Shown: piece after piece, positions 1-6,382 of the stretch
How positions within the stretch are numbered: position 1 is the first letter of the stretch
Layout of the letters: every line of letters starts with the position of its first letter
DNA from: an uncultured Lachnospiraceae bacterium
GTDB lineage: Bacteria > Bacillota_A > Clostridia > Lachnospirales > Lachnospiraceae
Length of the DNA: 7,099 nucleotides
NCBI GenBank assembly: GCA_902795715.1
Contig: CADBME010000132.1
Coordinates: 1-7,099 of the forward strand
Direction of reading: 5' to 3'
Made by a program: the position numbers and the translations under genes
Notes under the pieces: model-generated
Database searches by the model: none
The model's input: the letters and a program-made list of their open reading frames with translations, nothing else
Told to the model about the DNA's origin: nothing

Positions 1-1102
1 AAAGTACTGTATTGCTTGTCGCCCGAAGCCCTGGGTAACTCACATATTGGTAAACGAGGCACGAATCAGTATCAAATTTATTGTTATAGATCGCATATCT
101 AGCCGTGGGATACAGTGATTTGGGGTGATAGGACATATATCCTTCCAAAAGGTGATTAGCACAGACATCCAGAGCAACCAACGAAGCCCATTTGCGAGCA
201 ATACCCCAGTCCCCCTTCAAGTCCTTTATATTGGATTCTTTGCATACCAGATGAGCAAAAAAATCGTACACTTTCTCTTTATCATGCATTTCCTGACTCT
301 TTTTGTATGCACCTGCTTGGAAAGAAGCAAATGTACCCACCTCGTCTACCATAAAACAAGAATAACTATCCTCGACCAGATTATATTCTGCTTCATTCAG
401 TGCCAGCATCCACCCTAAAAACATAGGATCTAATTCGCAACGTTCTATGCTGACAAGGACCCCGCCGGGTTTTAAAAGGTTTATCAGATTATCCCTGTAT
501 GTTACATACAAATTCTTGTGTCTCTCTGCAACCTCTCGCAATGAATAGGACATATCCAGAGATGTACTGTCTGCATTCTCATGAAGTGTCCGGCTAGAGA
601 AAACGGTATCGTATTTACCTATCATTTTTGCTACTGGGGTTCTTTTAAACACAATATTTTCAACACCAAGTTTTTTTGCAAGTTTCTGAGCTAAATCGAT
701 TGATTTATCAAATCGGTCAATCGAGACAATTGTTTTCTCAGGAAATGTTCTGGCCAAGAAGCAGGACACGAGACCAATATCACATCCGATCTCTAGGATA
801 CTATCCCCGAAATACTGCTTATGGTCCAGAATCCAATTGAAAAGTTCCTCAAGATAATTGTAATCAAATCCACCTGTAAATGTTAAAGAAAAGTTGAAAT
901 TCGTATTTTTCTTATTATAGAGGGCTTTATCCAACCCTTTCTTATTGTCACCGCGATCCTGAACAATTTTCCTGATCTGCTGCACATATGACGGGCCGCT
1001 TACCAGTTCACATCTATCAAATAGGGTTTTAAAGTCATCTGCCGGCGCAATCCCAACCTCGGCAAAATAGGAATTTATGAGCTCTCTGTTTACGTCCAAC
1101 AT
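1..1102 (-). CDS. Class I SAM-dependent methyltransferase, 3' end truncated by the window
   Basis: An open minus-strand frame runs from ATG at 1102 off the left edge: 367 codons are visible with no stop. An in-frame TGA at 1112-1114 rules out an earlier start, and GAGGG lies about 5-6 nt upstream of the ATG. Residues 1-95 are mostly helical and unassigned. The Rossmann SAM-binding motif I is ILEIGCDIGLVS (102-113), a variant of ExGxGxG. The acidic motif II end of strand 2 is IVSIDR (125-130). A later KPGGVLVSIE (211-220) is the usual strand before the C-terminal sheet. The remaining 150 residues are not assigned. No NPPY/DPPY (N6-A/N4-C DNA methylase) or PC cysteine motif (C5 methylase) is visible, so a DNA-modification role is not supported; small-molecule, protein or RNA methylation are all open. 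The gene lies downstream of the McrBC-like pair on the same strand, separated by 77 bp with a stem-loop, so it may be read through at reduced level or have its own promoter. Confidence 0.85.
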   Translation of the reverse strand, partial: MLDVNRELINSYFAEVGIAPADDFKTLFDRCELVSGPSYVQQIRKIVQDRGDNKKGLDKALYNKKNTNFNFSLTFTGGFDYNYLEELFNWILDHKQYFGDSILEIGCDIGLVSCFLARTFPEKTIVSIDRFDKSIDLAQKLAKKLGVENIVFKRTPVAKMIGKYDTVFSSRTLHENADSTSLDMSYSLREVAERHKNLYVTYRDNLINLLKPGGVLVSIERCELDPMFLGWMLALNEAEYNLVEDSYSCFMVDEVGTFASFQAGAYKKSQEMHDKEKVYDFFAHLVCKESNIKDLKGDWGIARKWASLVALDVCANHLLEGYMSYHPKSLYPTARYAIYNNKFDTDSCLVYQYVSYPGLRATSNTVL

Positions 1103-1132
1103 ATCATACCCTCATCATGAAAAAGATTTTAG

Positions 1133-1166
1133 TAGAGGAACCCTCCTAGTAAATAGGGTTCCTCTA
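1133..1166 (-). terminator. Intercistronic 12-bp stem-loop (weak terminator or processing site)
   Basis: A perfect inverted repeat pairs 1133-1144 with 1155-1166 around a 10-nt loop, directly after the nuclease stop codon (1180) and before the methyltransferase ribosome site. In the leftward transcript the stem is followed by about eight mixed bases and then TTTTT (1120-1124), so the U-tract is displaced. It could be a leaky intrinsic terminator or a 3'-end stabilising hairpin that sets the ratio of methyltransferase to nuclease message. Confidence 0.6.
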
Positions 1167-1179
1167 TACGCTGAAGCAA

Positions 1180-3480
1180 TTATTTAAGCACAATGCGCTT
1201 TTCTTTTAGAACAGCTTTAATTTGTCTACGTCGTTCTCTGTTCATCCCTGGGATCTGATTTAGATCTTCCTCTGAAAAATTAGGTACCAAATCTCCGACA
1301 GTCTCTATCCCCGCTACAGAAAGGAACTCGCGTAATCCCTTTTGTTCCCTTTTGAATGAAAGCTCTGATATTTTAATTGCTTTTTTGTCTATTACTTTTG
1401 TCTCCCTACTATGAGGCAACTTCAGGGCTTTTTCATCTGATGTTTCTCTTTCTGAAACAGGAGTTTCTTTCTGTTTTTTTCTGGTATCCTCCGGAGGAAT
1501 AACAGTAAAAGTACTAATAATTTTATATTCCGATTCTGGTTCCGGCTTTATAACCTCATCCTTTTTTAGAGCTGTTTCAGTATTACGGGGTTCCAAGGCA
1601 TAGTTATAGTGTTTCTCCAAAGCACCTTCATACCTCCCTAAAACATCTCGCATAAGTACCCTGTGCAGGTCTCTATTATCCTCCGAATTTTCTGTTAATG
1701 TGAGGATTTCTGCACGTGGTCTTATTGCTGATGGGTCCGGTCCAAACTCGTATATGTTTGTTAACCCGTCCAAGTCTTTGTCCGACTGTCCATTCATTAT
1801 GCAGAGACCAACGATTTCGTCGTCTTTATCAAAAGGAGTGACCGAGAAAAGATATTTGAAAACAAGCTTTGAGACTTCTTTGCTCTTTACTGTTTTGATT
1901 CTGCTGAATTTTGCATCAGCAATTAAATACTTGGCCCCCTTTCTCTCTCCGCTCTCATACTTGATTAAATAATCCGGAGTATAATATTTGAGCCCACGTG
2001 ATGAATAATAGCTTTCTTCCTCTCTCGCCAATCCTATGGATGTATTCCTATATAATCCAATTTCTGTTATATCCCGCTTATCCTCACTGTAAATCACCGG
2101 TTGGAAGAATATGGTTACGCTGTTTTCACCATTTTCCAAATGAAAGTAATTGCAACATACAGTATTCTCATACCTGGCGGAACTTGGCAATACATAGTTT
2201 TTTCTATCTGCCTTAGCCAAAGTATAATGGGCATCCTTAAAATACTGGAGGAGTTTTGCCAATACATATACTTCATAAAGGTATGTCACCTTTAAAAATG
2301 ATAGAATATACCTTGTTTCGTCAGAAGCAAATGCACCATCCCGGAACCATGATACAATACAGTCATATATTTGGTGATACTGTGGGACTGCCTTAAAAAT
2401 AGGAGTTAAACGAGGTACCGCTTTCAGTTTGAAAGGTTTGATATGGAAGATGTTAGAATACTGTGCAAATAAACTATTATAGTCATGCCTCAATTCTCCA
2501 ACATCCTTTTTTACCTGCTCGAGCCGCATTAACGTATCGGCGAAGATAAAATAAGAAGAAGATATATACCCTTTTGTTTCGTATGTTTTTCCTGAAAGCT
2601 TCTGAATTCTTTTGTTCAGATTCTCATCTAATTTTTTAAGCTCATCACATACCAACGCTAAAAAACCGTGGATTACCTGGTTCTCATATATGTCAAATGA
2701 CTTTACGTTAGAAGTAACTAAAGTTTTATTCGGTAAATAATTGCTTCTACCTACACGAATTCCGGTTGACGTTGCAACTCTCTGCATTTCTTCAGGGTGC
2801 TGTGAAATATACTGCAACGTGTTTGCAGAAACATACATCAGCTTTTCGAAACGATCTACTCTCTCTTCAGGTACCACCTTGAAACGACTATTTGCCTTGA
2901 AATACCTATAGTTTTCTTTAAATATTGCTGATATTCTCTTAAGCAAAATCACAGACGATTCAATAGTTTTATTGCTATTCTCTTTTAAGTCAACAGCATC
3001 CTTTGAGTACGGTTTACCCGAATAAAGCAATGTTTCGTTATTATCACGTATGAACTGTGCCATTCTCCGGACAGATTCATTAGTTCTCGTACGTGGAACA
3101 AGTACCTGAATAAATTCCGTCTCTAAGAGTCTATTTTCATCCCCCTGATCGCAGACTACAGAAAACTGTACAAACCCATAGCATTCATAAAAGATTTTAT
3201 CCTTTAAATCGGAATCATCAAACACTATTTCGATAGAATCTTTACTTCTGGATGAGTAATAACGAAGCTCATTACCATTCAAAAATAACTGAATCCTTTT
3301 GTACTCCTCTATTTGTGGCAACAGTAGCCGGGCTTTATAACTTTTATCGCAATAAACGTAAAATGAGGAATCGCTTAAATCTTCCAGCATTGAAGTGTCA
3401 ATCCGATGGTCAAATAGAGGTACTTCCTGTACTATATTGCTTTCATCTGAGATCAGTATTAATTTTCCCTCGTCCATCAT
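1180..3480 (-). CDS. DUF2357/McrC-like PD-(D/E)XK nuclease with RNAP alpha-CTD-like C-terminal HhH domain
   Basis: Predicted endonuclease subunit of an McrBC-type NTP-dependent system, 766 aa against roughly 350 aa for E. coli McrC. Residues 1-130 look beta-rich. A helical DUF2357-type region follows, with the family-like FDIYENQVIHGFL at 262-274. The nuclease core contains a helix LYEVYVLAKL (401-410, possible conserved E403), then TPDYLI (501-506, D503) and IADAKF (520-525, D522 and K524). This gives a D-x(18)-D-x-K arrangement typical of PD-(D/E)XK enzymes, so the active site looks intact. Residues about 630-700 are a charged, low-order linker. Residues about 704-763 resemble the DNA-binding C-terminal domain of the RNA polymerase alpha subunit (ISELSF, VGDLV, then IPGMNRERRRQIKAVL). 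The start is one of two tandem ATGs (3480 or 3477); GAGG at 3486-3489 is 5 or 8 nt away, slightly favouring the second. It is almost certainly co-transcribed and translationally coupled with the NTPase gene upstream. Target (modified DNA, other DNA, or RNA) cannot be read from sequence. Confidence 0.85.
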   Translation of the reverse strand: MMDEGKLILISDESNIVQEVPLFDHRIDTSMLEDLSDSSFYVYCDKSYKARLLLPQIEEYKRIQLFLNGNELRYYSSRSKDSIEIVFDDSDLKDKIFYECYGFVQFSVVCDQGDENRLLETEFIQVLVPRTRTNESVRRMAQFIRDNNETLLYSGKPYSKDAVDLKENSNKTIESSVILLKRISAIFKENYRYFKANSRFKVVPEERVDRFEKLMYVSANTLQYISQHPEEMQRVATSTGIRVGRSNYLPNKTLVTSNVKSFDIYENQVIHGFLALVCDELKKLDENLNKRIQKLSGKTYETKGYISSSYFIFADTLMRLEQVKKDVGELRHDYNSLFAQYSNIFHIKPFKLKAVPRLTPIFKAVPQYHQIYDCIVSWFRDGAFASDETRYILSFLKVTYLYEVYVLAKLLQYFKDAHYTLAKADRKNYVLPSSARYENTVCCNYFHLENGENSVTIFFQPVIYSEDKRDITEIGLYRNTSIGLAREEESYYSSRGLKYYTPDYLIKYESGERKGAKYLIADAKFSRIKTVKSKEVSKLVFKYLFSVTPFDKDDEIVGLCIMNGQSDKDLDGLTNIYEFGPDPSAIRPRAEILTLTENSEDNRDLHRVLMRDVLGRYEGALEKHYNYALEPRNTETALKKDEVIKPEPESEYKIISTFTVIPPEDTRKKQKETPVSERETSDEKALKLPHSRETKVIDKKAIKISELSFKREQKGLREFLSVAGIETVGDLVPNFSEEDLNQIPGMNRERRRQIKAVLKEKRIVLK

Positions 3481-3485
3481 TTAAA

Positions 3486-3489
3486 CCTC
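3486..3489 (-). promoter_or_regulatory. Ribosome site of the nuclease gene overlapping the upstream stop codon
   Basis: On the minus strand the upstream gene ends TGA (3488-3490), and GAGG (3486-3489) overlaps that stop, followed by TTTAA and two ATGs. Ribosomes finishing the NTPase are placed directly on the nuclease start, an arrangement typical of subunits made in a fixed ratio. Confidence 0.65.
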
Positions 3490-6121
3490 AGGCAAAGAAC
3501 TGATAGTAAAACATTGTGTCATTGCCTTTACTAATGATATCGTTCAGGATTTCAGCTGACATTCTCATATTCTTTTCCTGGCAATACGAAGCGATGGCGC
3601 TGAGGGCTTTCGAATATTCTTCTCCACTCCCATCTATATGTGGTAGTATCTTTTGAGAGACAGCATAATCAAGAGCATCTATCGCAGGATCATATCCGTC
3701 TTCGCTGATGAACAACTTTTGTGCTGTAGCCCAATATTTTCTTATAGCATTATCCGTTCTCTGGCTTACAGAGACATTAATCTCACTGAATCTCTTTTTA
3801 ATGCTGTCATAAATATCTTTTACCTCTCCAGCTTTTAAGAGATCATCCTCATCTGTAATCGGAGCCGCAAAAACTTTTTGGAACTCTGACCAGCTGATTC
3901 TCTCAAAAGACTCATTAAAATAATCCGAATCCGTTTTCATGCTAGGAGCAACCTTCGGAAGCTTGATCACCCAAGCTCTATCGACCAGGCGAGGTGAAAG
4001 AGATTCTGTTGTGTGGTCATTATTAATAGTTGCAACAAAGCGTAAGTTCTCAGGAATAGCATAGGAATAATCATTACCGAGATTAATTCTGTTATCTTTA
4101 CCCGTAACATCGTCGCATACGCTCATAAAATCTGCCCAATAGTACTCCATAGGACTCAGATTAGCCTCATCAAGAAGTATTATGAACGGGAGATCGGTCG
4201 AGTTTCCCTTCGCCTCCCTGTCCAGTATGTTAAGGCAGTCGAATAGCTGTCGATTGTTCTTATCAAAGGTTTTTGTCAGCGGGTTGAAGTAGCCTACAAA
4301 ATCTCTTTTTGATGTCCATCCTCGTTCTACCGGAATATTAATAAACCGATTTGGGTTAAAAGTGTCCTGTCCTGTCATACCCAAGCTTGCTTTGATATCA
4401 CGCAGTCCAAAAGTTGAACCCAGTATCTTGCAGATAGAGGTTTTTCCTGTCCCCGGCTCACCGGAAAAAACTGTCAGAAAGCTCTGAGCATAGCATATCA
4501 AAATATTTGTGACTGTATTATACTTATAATTGGGTCTGATCGTACGAATACGCTCTATTAGGTACTCTTTAAGTTCCTCGCCTTTTTTCTGCGAAATCGA
4601 TAAGCTTTTTACTGCCGAAAGTCTGGAATCATAATCATCCTTTTTCTGATTGTTTTCCCAATCTGCAGCATTCTGCAGCATACGGTTTGCCAAAAGACCA
4701 TCATATGCAATGTGCATTGCATTTTCTGTTCTGTTTCTAAAGAAAGTGTCAATACGATCCTTTAAATTTTCAAAATCTTTTTCCTGATAAATATAACTAT
4801 TTCGAAGCACTTCATACTGTTTCTGTACTTTTTCCAATTCCTGTTGTGCATTAGCCAGGTCAATAACAGTTTTCAGTGTTTTACTTGTTTCTTTCAGCTC
4901 GTCATCCAGACGGCTAATCTCATCCTTTTTCTGCTGAATCTCATCCTCATACCCGTCTAATAGACTTTCGGCGTATTCATGTTGCTTCGGAATATCAACT
5001 TTCTTCTCTTCCAGTGCCTTTACTTCTTCATCAAGACTCTTCACATTCTGGAGGAGACTGTCACGTTCTGCCTCTTTATCTCTAATAATAACAGATAGCT
5101 TTTGATAACGGGGGATTTTCTCCAGGAATGACTGATCAGAAGCCAGCTTATCCATAAGGATTGCATATTCATTAGGATACTTTTCGAGCAAATCAGGGAT
5201 ACACTCTGCAACAAACTGGAACGTTTTATCGAGCTTATCCTCATCCAGCATTAAATCCTTTAACTTGTCGTACCTTTGTTCTCTGACTTCTTCCGGAATT
5301 TCCGGTCCCATAAAAGCAGAGCCTTCATAATCGTCGATTACTTCTTGTACATTGCTAAGGTCAAGCTTTCCATCTATAAAATGCTCACTGCTAATCGTAC
5401 GTTTAAATTCTGAAATAATCTGTTGTGTAGGAAGAAAATCGATCGGGACCTTTTTGCATACTGACTCATTGATTTCAATAAACTGCTGCTGTTCATCATC
5501 GAACCTACCAAGTGTAATAGTATGATTGATGACTGTTTCTTTATATTCATACCCCCATATGATGTATTTCTGTTTTTGAAGCCCCGTATTAATATAGTAA
5601 CTGCGGTCTGTGTCATTCATTTCGATCGTAAATGGCCCCAGTACAGTCTGTTTGAATTTATCCCCTGTTAGACAAATTACAACTTTTAACCCCCTAAACA
5701 CATTTGAATCATTTACCTTTACAATCGGGCTGGTTTGATAATTATTGATCAGTTGAGACTCAGTCAATTTATAGTAATAGTTAAGCGAATCCAAGTCTCT
5801 GATTCTATTCTCTGCAAATAGCGTATCAAGTTCTGCTTTGTAACCCGTCTGATTCCTCTCACCATATTGATTTATATTGTCCTCTAAATCATCCAGCTCA
5901 AAATCTATTACCTGATATGAACCATCTGCAAAATAATCATAAGGTTTTTTTCTAATATCATTAAAATATAGATTGATATCCCCTTTCTCAGATTCAGGCA
6001 GTATTTCTTTCCTGTCAAAAGTCGTCAAAAAATGTATGTCATTATGTACGACTTCGCATAATGGTATTATATTGACGAAACTATAATTCCGTATTTTAAT
6101 TTTGCCGATAAATGTACCCAT
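3488..6121 (-). CDS. McrB-like AAA+ NTPase with N-terminal unknown region and long coiled coil
   Basis: Predicted motor subunit, 877 aa against about 459 aa for E. coli McrB. Residues 1-230 are mixed but strand-rich (opening IGKIKIRNYSFVNIIPL) and match no domain I recognise; this is where McrB proteins carry their target-recognition module. Residues about 340-460 are a heptad-rich, highly charged coiled coil with a break near DIPKQ (376-380). The C-terminal AAA+ core has Walker A GEPGTGKT (554-561), a conserved RGW..KRDFVGYFNPLT segment (600-616), Walker B FIILLDEANLS (646-656, D651/E652), and sensor 1 ATINND (697-702), which sits where McrB has its NTAD GTPase signature. SPRLVDRA (709-716) supplies arginine-finger candidates. 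All key residues are present. The start has AAAAGGAG (6129-6136) 7 nt upstream. It is the first large gene of the cassette and is followed after 7 bp by the nuclease. By analogy it would form hexamers that power the nuclease. GTP versus ATP preference is uncertain. The coiled coil recalls the CoCoNuT subclass of McrBC systems, but membership is inferred. Confidence 0.88.
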   Translation of the reverse strand: MGTFIGKIKIRNYSFVNIIPLCEVVHNDIHFLTTFDRKEILPESEKGDINLYFNDIRKKPYDYFADGSYQVIDFELDDLEDNINQYGERNQTGYKAELDTLFAENRIRDLDSLNYYYKLTESQLINNYQTSPIVKVNDSNVFRGLKVVICLTGDKFKQTVLGPFTIEMNDTDRSYYINTGLQKQKYIIWGYEYKETVINHTITLGRFDDEQQQFIEINESVCKKVPIDFLPTQQIISEFKRTISSEHFIDGKLDLSNVQEVIDDYEGSAFMGPEIPEEVREQRYDKLKDLMLDEDKLDKTFQFVAECIPDLLEKYPNEYAILMDKLASDQSFLEKIPRYQKLSVIIRDKEAERDSLLQNVKSLDEEVKALEEKKVDIPKQHEYAESLLDGYEDEIQQKKDEISRLDDELKETSKTLKTVIDLANAQQELEKVQKQYEVLRNSYIYQEKDFENLKDRIDTFFRNRTENAMHIAYDGLLANRMLQNAADWENNQKKDDYDSRLSAVKSLSISQKKGEELKEYLIERIRTIRPNYKYNTVTNILICYAQSFLTVFSGEPGTGKTSICKILGSTFGLRDIKASLGMTGQDTFNPNRFINIPVERGWTSKRDFVGYFNPLTKTFDKNNRQLFDCLNILDREAKGNSTDLPFIILLDEANLSPMEYYWADFMSVCDDVTGKDNRINLGNDYSYAIPENLRFVATINNDHTTESLSPRLVDRAWVIKLPKVAPSMKTDSDYFNESFERISWSEFQKVFAAPITDEDDLLKAGEVKDIYDSIKKRFSEINVSVSQRTDNAIRKYWATAQKLFISEDGYDPAIDALDYAVSQKILPHIDGSGEEYSKALSAIASYCQEKNMRMSAEILNDIISKGNDTMFYYQFFA

Positions 6122-6128
6122 CTATAAT

Positions 6129-6136
6129 CTCCTTTT
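6129..6136 (-). promoter_or_regulatory. Strong Shine-Dalgarno site of the NTPase gene
   Basis: AAAAGGAG on the minus strand lies 7 nt before the ATG at 6121. It is near-consensus and fixes the start of the 877-codon gene. Confidence 0.75.
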
Positions 6137-6139
6137 CTA

Positions 6140-6169
6140 TTATGTGATACTATATGCAACCTGTTTCAA
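6140..6169 (-). CDS. Candidate nine-codon leader ORF in the cassette 5' UTR
   Basis: On the minus strand a full AGGAGG (6176-6181) stands 6 nt before TTG at 6169. The frame then reads nine codons (predicted product MKQVAYSIT with TTG as initiator) and stops at TAA (6140-6142), a few bases before the NTPase ribosome site. The site is better than most gene-start sites here yet is not used by the main gene. It may be a leader peptide or a ribosome standby site. Nothing in the peptide points to a particular amino-acid or drug sensor, and chance cannot be excluded. Confidence 0.3.
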   Translation of the reverse strand: MKQVAYSIT

Positions 6170-6209
6170 AAAATACCTCCTGACTCAACATGATTGTTGC
6201 TTTATACGA

Positions 6210-6238
6210 ATTATAACAAAAGAAATCATTAAAGTCCA
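6210..6238 (-). promoter_or_regulatory. Leftward sigma-70/A promoter for the McrBC-like cassette
   Basis: On the minus strand, TGGACT (6233-6238, four of six matches to TTGACA) is separated by exactly 17 nt from a perfect TATAAT (6210-6215). Transcription would start near 6203, giving an 80-nt leader before the NTPase ATG that contains the candidate short ORF. Confidence 0.65.
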
Positions 6239-6299
6239 TATTCATTGCCTCAAAACTGTACTATTTCAACAGAATTAGAGAATTTTCCGATTCAAATAG

Positions 6300-6319
6300 C
6301 ACTTGACCAGGGCCAAGTG
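6300..6319. promoter_or_regulatory. Operator-like 20-bp palindrome over the -35 box
   Basis: CACTTGACCA/GGGCCAAGTG is symmetric at 8 of 10 positions per arm, with perfect CACTTG/CAAGTG ends. It covers the -35 of the rightward promoter, where a dimeric repressor would block polymerase. No regulator gene with a recognisable HTH lies in the window. Confidence 0.4.
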
Positions 6320-6332
6320 AACCTGCTATAAT
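6303..6332 (+). promoter_or_regulatory. Rightward extended -10 promoter for the 198-codon gene
   Basis: TTGACC (6303-6308) and TATAAT (6327-6332) are 18 nt apart, and TGC immediately before the -10 makes it an extended -10 element. The predicted start near 6339 leaves a leader of about 44 nt. This is the strongest-looking promoter in the window, which suggests high or tightly repressed expression. Confidence 0.8.
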
Positions 6333-6352
6333 ATGTATTGTTAACATAACAT
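6333..6352. promoter_or_regulatory. Operator-like palindrome over the transcription start
   Basis: ATGTATTGTT/AACATAACAT is symmetric at 8 of 10 positions per arm around GTTAAC. It begins right after the rightward -10 and spans the predicted start. Its centre is 33 bp from that of the -35 palindrome, about three helical turns, but the two sequences are not alike. AT-rich symmetry of this size can arise by chance. Confidence 0.3.
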
Positions 6353-6382
6353 TATTCATGGTCCTGCTGAGGTTCTGTTATT

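Noticed and set aside
125..418. Plus-strand open frame of 97 codons
   Set aside because: It is antisense to the methyltransferase frame, has no ribosome site, and its peptide is low-complexity and cysteine/histidine-rich without domain character.
1..1102. Methyltransferase as the modification partner of a type I/II restriction system
   Set aside because: No DNA-methylase catalytic motif is visible and no target-recognition subunit is present, so this role is not supported.
1700..2295. Three overlapping plus-strand open frames of 64-90 codons
   Set aside because: They lie antisense within the nuclease gene, which has clear conserved motifs on the other strand over the same bases.
3252..3838. 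Plus-strand open frames of 83 and 61 codons at the nuclease/NTPase junction
   Set aside because: They are antisense to motif-bearing genes, with no promoter or ribosome site.
4661..4682. Tandem CTGCAGCATT-like repeat
   Set aside because: It is two copies only, inside the NTPase coding frame (LQNAA region), and is explained by codons.
5041..5616. Minus-strand open frames of 67 and 80 codons
   Set aside because: They are out-of-frame shadows of the NTPase gene on the same strand with no ribosome site.
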